A stretch of 64,000 nt of DNA from Nonomuraea polychroma (GTDB lineage: Bacteria; Actinomycetota; Actinomycetes; Streptosporangiales; Streptosporangiaceae). Location: assembly GCF_004011505.1 (NCBI RefSeq), contig NZ_SAUN01000001.1:11249501-11313500 (forward strand), read 5' to 3'. Shown here piece after piece: positions 51,298 through 60,197 of the stretch (position 1 is its first letter; each line of letters begins with the position of its first letter). Below the pieces are notes generated by a model. The model had not been told where the DNA came from. It saw only the letters and a list, made by a program, of their open reading frames with translations, and did no database searches. Made by a program: the position numbers and the translations under genes.

Positions 51298-53383
51298 GAC
51301 GCAGCACCCGTACGCTGCGGCCGGGCACCGCGATCGCCTCGCCGCCACGGCACATCCGCGCGTCGAGCATGATCGGCATGGCGGTGTCGATCTCCGTGTG
51401 CCACATCTCGCCATAATCCTCGGGGATCGTGAACTTGATCGTGTCGTAGTGGGCGTTGAACAGCACCAGGAACGAGTCGTCCCGGATCGGCCGGCCGCGC
51501 CGGTCCGGCTCGGTGATGGCGTCGCCGTTGAGGAAGACGGCCAGCGACTTGGCGTACCCGACTGTCCAGTCGCTGTCGGTCATCTCCTCCCCGGAGGGGG
51601 TGAGCCAGGCGATGTCGTTCAGGCCGCGCACCGGCTTGCCGTAGAAGAACCTCCTGCGCCGGAACACCGGATGTTTCTTCCGCAGCGCCGCCAGGCTCTG
51701 CGTGAACTCCAGCAGCAACCAGTTCTCCCGCACGTCCGACCAGTCGACCCAGGTCAGCTCGTTGTCCTGGCAGTAGCCGTTGTTGTTGCCCTTCTGCGTG
51801 CGGCCCAGCTCGTCGCCGTGGGAGAGCATCGGCACGCCCTGGGACAGGAACAGCGTGGTGAGGAAGTTACGTTTCTGCTGCTCACGCAGCGATTCGACGG
51901 CGATGCCCGCCGGTCCTTCCTCGCCGCAGTTCCAGGACCTGTTGTCGTCGGTGCCGTCGCGGTTGCCCTCCTTGTTGGCCTCGTTGTGCTTGTTGTTGTA
52001 CGAGACGAGGTCCTGCAGGGTGAAGCCGTCGTGGCAGGTGACGAAGTTGATCGAGGCGGCGGGCCGGCGGCTGTCGTCCTGGTAGAGGTCGCTCGATCCG
52101 GTGAACCGCGACCCGAACTCGGGCAGCGTGGCCGCCTGACCCCGCCACAGGTCGCGGATGGTGTCGCGGTAGCGCCCGTTCCACTCGGTCCACCGGGACG
52201 GGAAGTTGCCGACCTGGTAGCCGCCGGGGCCCACGTCCCATGGCTCGGCGATGAGCTTGACCTGCGACAACACGGGGTCCTGCTGCACCAGGTCGAAGAA
52301 CGCGCTCAGCCGGTCCACCTCGTGCAGCTCCCTGGCCAGCGTCGAGGCCAGATCGAAGCGGAACCCGTCCACATGCATCTCGATGACCCAGTACCGCAGC
52401 GAGTCCATGATCATCTGGAGCACGTGCGGGGAACGCATGAGCAGGCTGTTGCCCGTGCCCGTGGTGTCCACGTAGTAGCGCTTGTCGTTGTCGACCAGCC
52501 GGTAGTAGTTGATGTTGTCGATCCCCCGGAACCCCAGCGTCGGCCCCAGGTGGTTGCCCTCGGCGGTGTGGTTGTAGACGACGTCCAGGATCACCTCGAT
52601 GCCGGCCTCGTGCAGCCCTCTGACCATGGCCTTGAACTCCAGCACCTGCCCGCCGCGCTGCCCCTGGCTGGAGTAGCGGTTGTGCGGCGCGAAGAACCCG
52701 ATCGAGTTGTAGCCCCAGTAGTTGGACAGGCCGCGCTGCTCGAGAATGTGATCGGTGACGAACTGGTGCACCGGCATGAGCTCCAGCGCCGTCACGCCGA
52801 GCTTGGTGAGGTGGTCGAGGATCTCGGGGTGGTGCAGGGCCGCGTACGTGCCGCGCAGGTGCTTGGGGATCTTGGGGTGGCTGATCGTGAGCCCGCGCAC
52901 GTGGGCCTCGTAGATCACGGTGTCGTGGTACGGCGTCGCGGGGGGCCGGTCGTGGCCCCAGCCGAAGAACGGGTTGATCACCACCGAACGCGGCACGTAG
53001 GGGGCCGAGTCCAGGTCGTTGCGGGTGTCGGGGTGGCTGAAGCGGTAGCCGTACACCGCCTCGTTCCAGGTCACGCCCCCCTCGATCGCCATGGCGTACG
53101 GGTCGAGCAGCACCTTGGCCGGGTTGCACCGCATCCCGCGCGCCGGGTCGTACGGACCGTGGATCCGGTAGCCGTACCGCTGGCCCGGGCCGATGCCCGG
53201 CAGGTAGCCGTGCCAGATGAACCCGTCCACCTCGGTGAGCGGCACCCTCGACTCGACGTTGTCCTCGTCGAACAGGCACAGCTCGACATTGTCCGCGACC
53301 TCGGTATAGAGCGAGAAATTGGTTCCGGCCCCGTCATAAGTGGCTCCGAGCGGATAGGGGTCTCCCGGCCAGATCTCGATCAT
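51290..53383 (-). CDS. treX: Glycogen debranching enzyme (TreX/GlgX)
   Basis: GH13 isoamylase-type enzyme of about 697 residues that cuts alpha-1,6 branches of glycogen and supplies linear chains to TreY. An N-terminal CBM48-like domain (PLGATYDGAGTNFSLYTEVA) is followed by the barrel: ELMPVHQF, ILDVVYNHTAEGN, DGFRFDLAS, IAEPWDVGPGGYQVG and CHDGFTLQDLVSYN. ATG 53383 (MIEIWPGDPYPLG) is chosen with AGGGAG upstream; ATG 53410 in frame is an alternative. First gene of the treXYZ unit. Confidence 0.95.
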   Translation of the reverse strand: MIEIWPGDPYPLGATYDGAGTNFSLYTEVADNVELCLFDEDNVESRVPLTEVDGFIWHGYLPGIGPGQRYGYRIHGPYDPARGMRCNPAKVLLDPYAMAIEGGVTWNEAVYGYRFSHPDTRNDLDSAPYVPRSVVINPFFGWGHDRPPATPYHDTVIYEAHVRGLTISHPKIPKHLRGTYAALHHPEILDHLTKLGVTALELMPVHQFVTDHILEQRGLSNYWGYNSIGFFAPHNRYSSQGQRGGQVLEFKAMVRGLHEAGIEVILDVVYNHTAEGNHLGPTLGFRGIDNINYYRLVDNDKRYYVDTTGTGNSLLMRSPHVLQMIMDSLRYWVIEMHVDGFRFDLASTLARELHEVDRLSAFFDLVQQDPVLSQVKLIAEPWDVGPGGYQVGNFPSRWTEWNGRYRDTIRDLWRGQAATLPEFGSRFTGSSDLYQDDSRRPAASINFVTCHDGFTLQDLVSYNNKHNEANKEGNRDGTDDNRSWNCGEEGPAGIAVESLREQQKRNFLTTLFLSQGVPMLSHGDELGRTQKGNNNGYCQDNELTWVDWSDVRENWLLLEFTQSLAALRKKHPVFRRRRFFYGKPVRGLNDIAWLTPSGEEMTDSDWTVGYAKSLAVFLNGDAITEPDRRGRPIRDDSFLVLFNAHYDTIKFTIPEDYGEMWHTEIDTAMPIMLDARMCRGGEAIAVPGRSVRVLRRV

Positions 53384-53556
53384 CGAGGCTCCCTTGCGGT
53401 CTCTCCCCATGTTCTGTCCCCCCGCTCAGCCGGACAACCCGGGCGTTGCCGAACCCCCTTCTTCTTTCCCACGCTCACCACCTCGTTACTCCAGCTGAAC
53501 GCCGCTGAGCCGTCCCGAAGTGTTTGCATCGCCGGTCACCGGCAACGTGGCGCGTC

Positions 53557-53976
53557 ATGAGCGGTTTCAAGCAGTTCTTATTGCGCGGCAACATCGTCGA
53601 GCTCGCCGTGGCAGTGATCGTCGGCGCCACGTTCAGCGGTCTGGTGCAGGCGCTGGTCAGCGACCTGGTCACCCCGCTGATCGGCGCGGTGACCGGCGGC
53701 AGACAGCCGGACTTCGCCCAGTACTCCTTCACGATCAACGGCAGCCGGTTCAAGTACGGCGACTTCCTCAACCACCTGATCAGCTTCCTGCTCATCTCGG
53801 CCATCGTCTACTGGCTGATCGTGGCCCCGATGACCAGGCTGATCAGGGTGTTCGACCGGGACAAGGCGGCGGCGACCAAGCAGTGTCCCGAGTGCCTCAG
53901 CGACATCCCCGCCGAGGCCCGGCGCTGCGCCCAGTGCACCTCCGAGCTGGTGCCCGAGTCGGAAAAACCCAGGTAG
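53557..53976 (+). CDS. mscL: Large-conductance mechanosensitive channel MscL with C-terminal zinc ribbon
   Basis: Membrane channel of 139 residues that opens under osmotic downshock. The N-terminal FKQFLLRGNIVELAVAVIVG and the first pore helix match MscL, and the second helix is HLISFLLISAIVYWLIVAPM. After the usual C-terminal helix comes CPECLSDIPAEARRCAQC, a CxxC-CxxC zinc ribbon seen in many actinobacterial MscL proteins. ATG 53557 (MSGFKQF) is preferred over 53524. It lies beside the trehalose genes, a fitting osmotic pairing. Confidence 0.93.
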   Translation: MSGFKQFLLRGNIVELAVAVIVGATFSGLVQALVSDLVTPLIGAVTGGRQPDFAQYSFTINGSRFKYGDFLNHLISFLLISAIVYWLIVAPMTRLIRVFDRDKAAATKQCPECLSDIPAEARRCAQCTSELVPESEKPR

Positions 53977-54036
53977 TCACCCGCTTACCCGACCCCGCGG
54001 CGCGCGGTCGCAGAGCGGGTTCGGCAAGATGGACCG

Positions 54037-54612
54037 ATGAGCGTTGAGTTGATGGTCTGGGACGAGCCAGTGCCGATCAGCAGGGACCAGGCCCGCGCCG
54101 CCTACTTGGCGGTCAAGCGGACCGAGCCGGTGGCCGGGGACGTGCCCGGCGTCGCCAAGGAGCTGCCCGGGGAGGTCACGGTCTATCCGGGGCACGTCCT
54201 GGTGACGATGGATCTGGACACGATGGACGAGACGTCCGCGCAGGTGTTCACGATCGCGCGGGCGCACGGGCTGGTCTGCTACGACCCTCAACGCGACCTC
54301 GTCCACAACGTGGCGCCGCTGGGCGTCTACGAGGGCATGCAGCTGCACACCGGGGACGGGATGATGCTGCACGATCCGGACCTCGGCTTGGTGCACGACG
54401 TGCTGGCCACCTTGTCCCCGCAGAACCCGTTCGTCGCCCTGGTGAACTTCGGCCGCCACTTCCTGCAGGTCTCGCCGGGCTACGAGCTGGAGTACAAGGA
54501 AGGGACGCTCGTCCGCACGGTGGTGCCGGAGCTGGAGGAGGTGCGGCAGGCGTTCCAGGAGTACGCCACCGGCGAGCGCGGGTTCCTGACCCGCCATGCG
54601 TGGTCGTCCTGA
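54037..54612 (+). CDS. Hypothetical protein
   Basis: Soluble protein of 191 residues, no signal or membrane helix. I do not recognise a named family. The N-terminus (MSVELMVWDEPVPISRDQAR) is like that of small actinobacterial proteins of unknown function. The order of predicted strands and helices suggests one compact alpha/beta domain. It lies between mscL and another small protein on the same strand, with 60 bases to mscL. Confidence 0.7.
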   Translation: MSVELMVWDEPVPISRDQARAAYLAVKRTEPVAGDVPGVAKELPGEVTVYPGHVLVTMDLDTMDETSAQVFTIARAHGLVCYDPQRDLVHNVAPLGVYEGMQLHTGDGMMLHDPDLGLVHDVLATLSPQNPFVALVNFGRHFLQVSPGYELEYKEGTLVRTVVPELEEVRQAFQEYATGERGFLTRHAWSS

Positions 54613-54654
54613 GCCGGGGCTCCTTGCAGCGGAGACACCACTACGATCGTCGCC

Positions 54655-54978
54655 ATGAGTGATGAACCGAAATTCCTGCGTCTCACGGTCGAGCTGACCG
54701 TCGAGGTGCTTGACATCGACGCGCTGCAGGCGGCGGCGCTGGCCGAGATCCGGCACCCCGACGCCGACCTCACCGAGGAGGAGCGTACGGAGCAGGCCGA
54801 GCTCGTCAACGCCGACGACAGCGGCGCTTCGGCGCTGCAGTGGCTGATCGAGCCGGACCACGTGCTGGCGCTGGTCGACCACATCTCCGAGATCGAGCCG
54901 CGCGAGGCCGTGCTCGGGGTGGAGCCGTCGGAGGGGCCCGGCGAGGAAGAGGACGAGGAGGAGCACCACCACGTGTGA
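54655..54978 (+). CDS. Hypothetical acidic protein
   Basis: Protein of 107 residues, strongly acidic, with a glutamate-rich run (EEEDEEE) and three histidines near the C-terminus. The family is not recognised. It is 42 bases after the preceding hypothetical gene in the same direction and may be co-transcribed with it. Confidence 0.65.
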   Translation: MSDEPKFLRLTVELTVEVLDIDALQAAALAEIRHPDADLTEEERTEQAELVNADDSGASALQWLIEPDHVLALVDHISEIEPREAVLGVEPSEGPGEEEDEEEHHHV

Positions 54979-55088
54979 CCAGCACGTGAGCGGTTTGGGC
55001 GGTGGCCACGGCGTTCAGAGACGTCGTGGCTTTTCGCATGTCGCTCGCTAAGATCGAAACCCATACGCCGAGCCGCAAGGGACACGCA

Positions 55089-55382
55089 GTGATCGTCGCA
55101 TTCTCCATCACCCCGCTGGGCGTCGGCGAAGGTGTCGCCGAGCCCGTCGCCCGTGCCGTCAAGGTGGTCCGCTCCAGCGGTCTGCCCAACCGGACCGACG
55201 CGATGTTCACCACGATCGAGGGCGAGTGGGACGAGGTCATGGACGTCATCAAGCGGGCCGTGGAGGCGGTGGCGGAGGTCGCACCCCGGGTGAGCCTCGT
55301 GCTCAAGGCCGACGTGCGGCCGGGGATCACGGACGGCATGACCTCCAAGGTCGAGTCCTTGGAACGCCACCTGTCCGAGTAG
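55089..55382 (+). CDS. MTH1187/DUF77-type thiamine-binding protein
   Basis: Small protein of 97 residues with a ferredoxin-like fold of the MTH1187 (DUF77) family: VAFSITPLGVGEGVAEPVA, VRSSGLPNRTDAMFTTIEG and PGITDGMTSKVESLE. Members bind thiamine or its derivatives. The start is GTG 55089, where similarity begins. It is cytoplasmic. No thiamine genes are adjacent. Confidence 0.85.
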   Translation: MIVAFSITPLGVGEGVAEPVARAVKVVRSSGLPNRTDAMFTTIEGEWDEVMDVIKRAVEAVAEVAPRVSLVLKADVRPGITDGMTSKVESLERHLSE

Positions 55383-55425
55383 TCCCACCCCACTGACACA
55401 CCGGGGGATACCCGTCAGCCAAGTC

Positions 55426-55465
55426 GCGACATATCTTGACTCTCGCGATCGACGCGACATATCGT
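55426..55465 (+). promoter_or_regulatory. Promoter with direct-repeat operators before the FAD monooxygenase
   Basis: GCGACATATC occurs at 55426-55435 and again at 55454-55463, 28 bases apart. Between them TTGACT (55436-55441) and, 18 bases later, TATCGT (55460-55465) form a promoter. The repeats flank the -35 and cover the -10, so they look like binding sites of a regulator (PadR-type sites contain similar CGACATATCG words). Confidence 0.55.
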
Positions 55466-55514
55466 GTCTTCGACCGACAGACGCGATAGTACGCGTTCTC
55501 GAAGGAGGAGAGCA

Positions 55515-57110
55515 ATGGAGCATGAGCGAGTGCCGGTCCTCGTGGTCGGCGGCGGGTATGCGGGGTTGAGCGCCGCGCTGCTCCTGGCCTGGCGCGACGT
55601 GCCCGTCATGCTGGTCGAACGGCACCCGAGCACCTCGGTCCAGCCCAAGGCGTTCGGCGTCGGTCCGCGAGCCGTCGAGTTGCTGCGTCCCGTGCCCGGC
55701 ATCGAGGAGGCCCTGAGCGACATCTGGGCCGGCATCGGCGACAACATGCGCATCGCGATCGCCAAGAGCCTGGCCGACCCGAACCCCCACATGATCATGA
55801 GCGATGAGCGTGACGAGCTCGCCTTCCTGGCTGACGTCACCCCCGCCGCGATGGTCGGCGCGCCGCAGGCCGAGATCGAGCGCGTGCTGCGCCACCGGGC
55901 CGACGAACTGGGCGCCGACCTGCGTTTCTCCACCGAGCTGCGCTCGCTGGAGCAGGATGCGGACGGGGTGACGGCGCTGATCCGCACCGCCGGCGAGGAG
56001 CGCCTGGTGCGGGCCGACTACGTCGTGGCCGCCGACGGCTACCGGAGCCCGCTGCGGCGGCTCCTGGGTGTGCCGACCTCAGGCAAGGGCGAGCTGGTCC
56101 AGATGTGCTCGATCATGTTCGACGCCGACCTGTCCGGCCTGGTCCGCGACCGTGAGGTCACCCTCTGGTACCTGCAGAACGAGGTCTTCACCGGCGTGAT
56201 CCTGACCGGCACCGGCGTGGGGGCGCACGTGCTCGGCGTCAACCTCGCTGAGGGCGAGAGCGAGGCGGACTTCCCCGACGAGCGCTGCGTCGAGCTGATC
56301 CGCATCGCTGCCGACCGGCCCGACCTGAACGTGCGGATCCTGGACAAGACGGCCTTCCCCCTGGCCCACGTGCTGGCCGACACCTACCGGGCCGGGCGGG
56401 TGTTCTTCGCCGGGGACGCGGCCCACACCATGCCGCCCACCGGCGGGCAGGGCGGCAGCACGGCACTCCAGGACGGTTGCGACATCGCCTGGCGGCTCTG
56501 GCTGGTGCTCACAGGGCAGGCCGGGCCCGGCTTCCTCGACACCTACGACGCCGAGCGCCGCCCCATCGGCACGCTGACGGCCGACGCCCAGCTCGCCAAC
56601 CTCGGTGTACGCATGCCTCCCGCGGCCCGCGTCGGCTACCCGGAGCCCCTGGAGGACCCGGTGGGCGCCCTCATCGGATACCGCTACCACTCCTCGGCGA
56701 TCCTGGACGAACCCGGCGACGACGGCTCCATCCTGGAGGATCCCCGCGTGCCGAACGGGCGCCCCGGCAGCCGCGCCCCGCACGTGGTGCTCGACTGGGA
56801 GGGCCAGCGCATCTCCACCATCGACCTGTTCGGCTCCGGCTTCGTCCTGCTGGCCGACAAACAGGACGGCCAGGCGTGGACGGACGCCGGGCGCCTGGTC
56901 AAGGAGCGGCTCGGAATGCAGCTCACGCGGCTGCTGATCGGCGAGGAACTCGTGGACGTGGAGGGATGCTGGCGGGAACGGTACGGCGTCAGCGGGGGCG
57001 GCGCCGTCCTGGTCCGGCCGGACGGTTACGTGGCGTGGCGCTCTCCCGACGCCGACCCGGACCCGCTCGCCACCCTGGAGCGGGTCATGCGGCGCGTGCT
57101 CTGCCGGTGA
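55515..57110 (+). CDS. FAD-dependent aromatic monooxygenase (PheA/TetX-like)
   Basis: Class A flavoprotein monooxygenase of 531 residues. The FAD dinucleotide motif is VLVVGGGYAGLSAALLL, the middle DG motif is VVAADGYRSPLRRLLG, and the GD motif is GRVFFAGDAAHTMPP. The C-terminal thioredoxin-like domain (FVLLADKQDG, VLVRPDGYVAWRS) is typical of polyketide and phenol hydroxylases. It hydroxylates an aromatic substrate with NAD(P)H and oxygen. GGAGGAG lies just before ATG 55515. It stands alone, not in a biosynthetic cluster, so it may be a detoxification enzyme (for example rifampicin-type monooxygenases share this fold). Confidence 0.9.
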   Translation: MEHERVPVLVVGGGYAGLSAALLLAWRDVPVMLVERHPSTSVQPKAFGVGPRAVELLRPVPGIEEALSDIWAGIGDNMRIAIAKSLADPNPHMIMSDERDELAFLADVTPAAMVGAPQAEIERVLRHRADELGADLRFSTELRSLEQDADGVTALIRTAGEERLVRADYVVAADGYRSPLRRLLGVPTSGKGELVQMCSIMFDADLSGLVRDREVTLWYLQNEVFTGVILTGTGVGAHVLGVNLAEGESEADFPDERCVELIRIAADRPDLNVRILDKTAFPLAHVLADTYRAGRVFFAGDAAHTMPPTGGQGGSTALQDGCDIAWRLWLVLTGQAGPGFLDTYDAERRPIGTLTADAQLANLGVRMPPAARVGYPEPLEDPVGALIGYRYHSSAILDEPGDDGSILEDPRVPNGRPGSRAPHVVLDWEGQRISTIDLFGSGFVLLADKQDGQAWTDAGRLVKERLGMQLTRLLIGEELVDVEGCWRERYGVSGGGAVLVRPDGYVAWRSPDADPDPLATLERVMRRVLCR

Positions 57111-57111
57111 C

Positions 57112-57789
57112 CTAGGGGAGCTTCCACTCCACAGGCGCCGCGCCCTGCTGAGCGAGCAGCTCATTGGCCCGGCTGAACGGCCGCGAGCCGAAGAATCCGC
57201 TGCGTGCCGACAGCGGGGAGGGGTGGGCGGACTCGATGCGCGGCACGTCGCCGAGCATCGGCGCGAGGTTACGCGCGTCGCGGCCCCACAGGATCGCCAC
57301 CATCGGCTTGGCCCGCGCCACCAGCGCGCGGATGGCCTGCTCGGTGACCTGCTCCCAGCCCTTGCCCCGGTGCGAGGCCGGCTTGCCCGGCATCACGGTG
57401 AGCACCCTGTTGAGCAGCAGCACGCCCTGCTCCGCCCACGGCGTCAGGTCGCCGTTGGAAGGACGCGGCAGGCCGAGGTCGGTCTCCATCTCCTTGTAGA
57501 TGTTGACCAGGCTGCCCGGCAGCGGCCGCACGTCCGGAGCCACCGAGAACGACAGCCCGACCGGGTGGCCGGGCGTCGGATAGGGGTCCTGGCCCACGAT
57601 CAGCACCTTGACCTCGTCGAAGGGCTGGTTGAACGCTCGCAGGACGTTGGCCCCCGCGGGAAGGTATTGCCTCCCCTCAGCGATCTCCCTGCGCAGGAAC
57701 TCGCCCATCAGGGAGATCTGCTCGGCGACGGGCTCAAGCGCTGTGGCCCATCCGGCTTCGACGACTTCGTTCAGTGGACGACCGGCCAT
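57112..57789 (-). CDS. ung: Uracil-DNA glycosylase, family 1
   Basis: DNA repair enzyme of 225 residues that removes uracil from DNA. The catalytic motif VGQDPYPTPGHPVGLSFSV has D68. The second motif HPSPLSARSGFFG has H189. Length and order match Ung. Start ATG 57789. It faces the monooxygenase gene tail to tail, with one base between the two coding regions. Confidence 0.96.
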   Translation of the reverse strand: MAGRPLNEVVEAGWATALEPVAEQISLMGEFLRREIAEGRQYLPAGANVLRAFNQPFDEVKVLIVGQDPYPTPGHPVGLSFSVAPDVRPLPGSLVNIYKEMETDLGLPRPSNGDLTPWAEQGVLLLNRVLTVMPGKPASHRGKGWEQVTEQAIRALVARAKPMVAILWGRDARNLAPMLGDVPRIESAHPSPLSARSGFFGSRPFSRANELLAQQGAAPVEWKLP

Positions 57790-57809
57790 GGCCGATGAGC
57801 TTATCTAGG

Positions 57810-57854
57810 TCTGGTACGGCTTGAGGCCGAAACGTCGGTTCACGCCGTACCAGA
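57810..57854 (-). terminator. Inverted repeat downstream of the M1 peptidase gene
   Basis: TCTGGTACGGC (57810-57820) and GCCGTACCAGA (57844-57854) form a perfect 11-base stem with a 23-base loop, 5 bases beyond the peptidase stop and 21 bases before the ung start. A terminator is most likely; an operator for ung is possible. Confidence 0.45.
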
Positions 57855-57858
57855 ATGA

Positions 57859-59232
57859 TCACAGGGCCGGTTTGCCCGGCTTGAACAGCCACGCCTCGAA
57901 GAGCGCGTCGAGCTGTTTGCCCGACACACGCTCGGACAGGGCGATGAAGGCGGCCGTGTCGGCGTTGCCGTACTTGTAGTCGCTCGCCCACGCACGCAGG
58001 ATCGCGAAGAACGCCGTGTCACCGACCTCGCGCCGTAACATGTGCAGGGTCATCGCGCCGCGGTCGTAGACGGGGTCGTGGAAGAGGTTCTCCGGGCCGC
58101 CCGGGTCGGCGGGCGGGCTCTGCCAGAACTGGTCCTCGGCCGCCGGGGCGTAGGCCGCGTCGAAGGAGGCCTGCACGGTACGCGTGCCGAGCTTGTCCAG
58201 CCAGAGCCACTCGGCGTAGACGGCGAAGCCCTCGTTGAGCCAGATGTCGCGCCACAACGTCGGCGTCACCGAGTTGCCGAACCACTGGTGCGCCAGCTCG
58301 TGCGCGAGCAGCGACTCGCTGGGGACCCGCGGGTAGACGGGCCGCGTCTGGGTCTCCAACGCGTAGCCGACCTCCGGCGCGTGATCGACGATCCCGCCGG
58401 TCGACGAGAACGGGTACGGGCCGAAGATCGAGCTGAAGTAGTCGAGCACCGGCGGATGCCGCTCGGGGAAGCCCTTCGCGTCGCCGGCCAGCTTGGGGTC
58501 CACGGCGGTGGTGACGCGGTAGCCGCCGATCCTGGTGTCGGCGAACTCGAACTTGCCGATCGACACCGTGGCCAGGTAACTGGCCATCGGCTCACGGGAG
58601 TCCCACACGTAGGTGGTGCGCTCGCCCTTCGGCCACTTCGCCACCAGATCCCCGTTGGCCACCGCAACCCGAGAGCTCGGCACGGTCACCGTGAACCGGT
58701 AGCCGGCTTTGTCGGTCATGTGGTGGTTGCCGGGGTACCAGGTCATGGCGCCCTGGGGCTCGTTGGCGTTGTAGACGCCGTCGCTCGTCTTGATCCACCC
58801 GTCCAGCGAGCCGTCGGGGTCGATGACGTGCGTGGCCTTGCCGTCGTACCGGACGACGACGGAGAAGTCGCGGCCTGAGTGCAGGCTCCTGGCGGGCGTG
58901 ACCACGAGCTCCGAGCCGCTCTGCGTGAACGTTGCGGGCCGACCGTCCACCGTCACCGATCGCACCGAGAGAGTGCTGACGAGATCCAGATTGAAGCGGC
59001 TCAGTGCCTGAGTGGCCCGGGCCGTGATCCCGGCCACGCCGATGAGGCGTCCGGATGACGGGTCGTAGTCCAGCGAGAGGTCGTAATGGCCGGTGTCGTA
59101 GCCGCCGTTCCCCTGGCCGGGGAAGTACGGGTCGCCCGCGCCCGGCGCGCCGGGCGTGCCGTCGTGCGCGAGAGCGGGGGAGAGGGGAAGGGAGATGAAG
59201 GCTGCTGCGGTGAGAGCGAGAAGACGCTTCAT
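57859..59232 (-). CDS. Secreted M1-family metallopeptidase (aminopeptidase N-like)
   Basis: Protein of 457 residues. A Sec signal peptide ends near residue 22 (LSPALAHD). Then comes an aminopeptidase-N N-terminal beta domain and a gluzincin catalytic domain with HELAHQWF (H311, E312, H315) and the third zinc ligand E334 in WLNEGFAVYAEW. It is shorter than full aminopeptidase N and lacks the large helical C-terminal domain, as do many secreted actinobacterial M1 enzymes. Likely releases amino acids from peptides outside the cell. Confidence 0.92.
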   Translation of the reverse strand: MKRLLALTAAAFISLPLSPALAHDGTPGAPGAGDPYFPGQGNGGYDTGHYDLSLDYDPSSGRLIGVAGITARATQALSRFNLDLVSTLSVRSVTVDGRPATFTQSGSELVVTPARSLHSGRDFSVVVRYDGKATHVIDPDGSLDGWIKTSDGVYNANEPQGAMTWYPGNHHMTDKAGYRFTVTVPSSRVAVANGDLVAKWPKGERTTYVWDSREPMASYLATVSIGKFEFADTRIGGYRVTTAVDPKLAGDAKGFPERHPPVLDYFSSIFGPYPFSSTGGIVDHAPEVGYALETQTRPVYPRVPSESLLAHELAHQWFGNSVTPTLWRDIWLNEGFAVYAEWLWLDKLGTRTVQASFDAAYAPAAEDQFWQSPPADPGGPENLFHDPVYDRGAMTLHMLRREVGDTAFFAILRAWASDYKYGNADTAAFIALSERVSGKQLDALFEAWLFKPGKPAL

Positions 59233-59262
59233 GAAGGGGCATCGGAACGACGAAAACGGACG

Positions 59263-59293
59263 TTACGGGCGCCCGATGGACGGGCGCCCGTAA
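59263..59293 (-). terminator. Strong terminator of the alpha-glucoside ABC operon
   Basis: TTACGGGCGCCCG (59263-59275) and CGGGCGCCCGTAA (59281-59293) form a perfect 13-base stem with a 5-base loop, 4 bases beyond the MalG stop. A T-rich run (CGTTTTCG) follows on the minus strand. Confidence 0.78.
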
Positions 59294-59297
59294 GCCG

Positions 59298-60197
59298 TCA
59301 CTTCACCGAGCCGGCCATCATGCCCTGGACGAAGTACCGCTGGAACGCGAAGAACATGATCAGCGGGACGATCAGCGACAGGAACGCGCCGGACGAGAGG
59401 ATGTCCACGTTCGACCCGAACTGCCGCATCTGAGACTGCAGATACTTGGTCATCGGCTGGTTGGCGGTGTCGGCGAAGACCAGCGCGATGAGCATGTCGT
59501 TCCACACCCACAGGAACTGGAAGATGCCCAGCGAGGCGATGGCGGGCTTGCCCAGCGGGAACACCACCGACACGAAGATCTTCCACTCCGAGGCCCCGTC
59601 CATGCGCGCCGCCTCCAGCAGCGAGGCCGGGATGCCGACGAAGAAGTTACGCAACAGGAAGATGGCGAACGGGAGCCCGAATGCCACGTGGAACAGCACC
59701 ACCCCCGGGATCGAGCCGAAGATGCCGGCGTTTCCGTAGAGGGTGGCGACGGGGATCAGCGCGATCTGGATGGGCACGATGAGCAGGCCGACCACGATGA
59801 GGAAGGCCGTGTCCCGCCCGGGGAAGTCCATCCACGCGAACGCGTATCCCGCCATCGCCGCGATGCCGATCACCAGAACCGTGGTCGGCACCGTGATCAG
59901 CACGGTGTTCCAGAAGGACGCCGTGAAGCCGCTGCCCAGCAGGTTCTGGTAGTTCTGGATGGTCAGCTCGGCCGGCTTGGTGAAGACCGTCCACCAGCCC
60001 TCGGCGTTGTTGACCTGGGTGGTCCGCATGGAGACGACCAGCAGGCCCAGCGTCGGCACCAGCCAGAACAGGCCCAGCACCACCATGACGACCTGGACGG
60101 CGCCGCTCCCGAGCCGGTCCACGATCTTGCTCAGCACGCCCCTTCGTGGCGCACCCGATTCCAGCCCTTTCGGGGCCGTAGCGGTGGCGGCTGTCAT
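59298..60197 (-). CDS. Carbohydrate ABC transporter permease, MalG type
   Basis: Membrane permease of 299 residues with a longer N-terminal cytoplasmic tail, six helices and the EAA loop LLEAARMDGASEWKIFVSV. The C-terminal YFVQGMMAGSVK is family-typical. Its ATG overlaps the MalF stop by four bases. It is the last gene of the operon, ended by a strong hairpin. Close in type to the alpha-glucoside AglG group. Confidence 0.92.
   Translation of the reverse strand: MTAATATAPKGLESGAPRRGVLSKIVDRLGSGAVQVVMVVLGLFWLVPTLGLLVVSMRTTQVNNAEGWWTVFTKPAELTIQNYQNLLGSGFTASFWNTVLITVPTTVLVIGIAAMAGYAFAWMDFPGRDTAFLIVVGLLIVPIQIALIPVATLYGNAGIFGSIPGVVLFHVAFGLPFAIFLLRNFFVGIPASLLEAARMDGASEWKIFVSVVFPLGKPAIASLGIFQFLWVWNDMLIALVFADTANQPMTKYLQSQMRQFGSNVDILSSGAFLSLIVPLIMFFAFQRYFVQGMMAGSVK

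Noticed and set aside
51278..53560. Long plus-strand open frame (760 residues) antisense to treX
   Set aside because: It mirrors the treX coding frame; the translation is low-complexity Val/Gly/Arg-rich with no motifs, as expected for antisense of high-GC genes.
55515..57110. Antibiotic biosynthesis cluster around the FAD monooxygenase
   Set aside because: Neighbours are a thiamine-binding protein, uracil-DNA glycosylase and a peptidase; no polyketide, peptide or terpene synthase is present.
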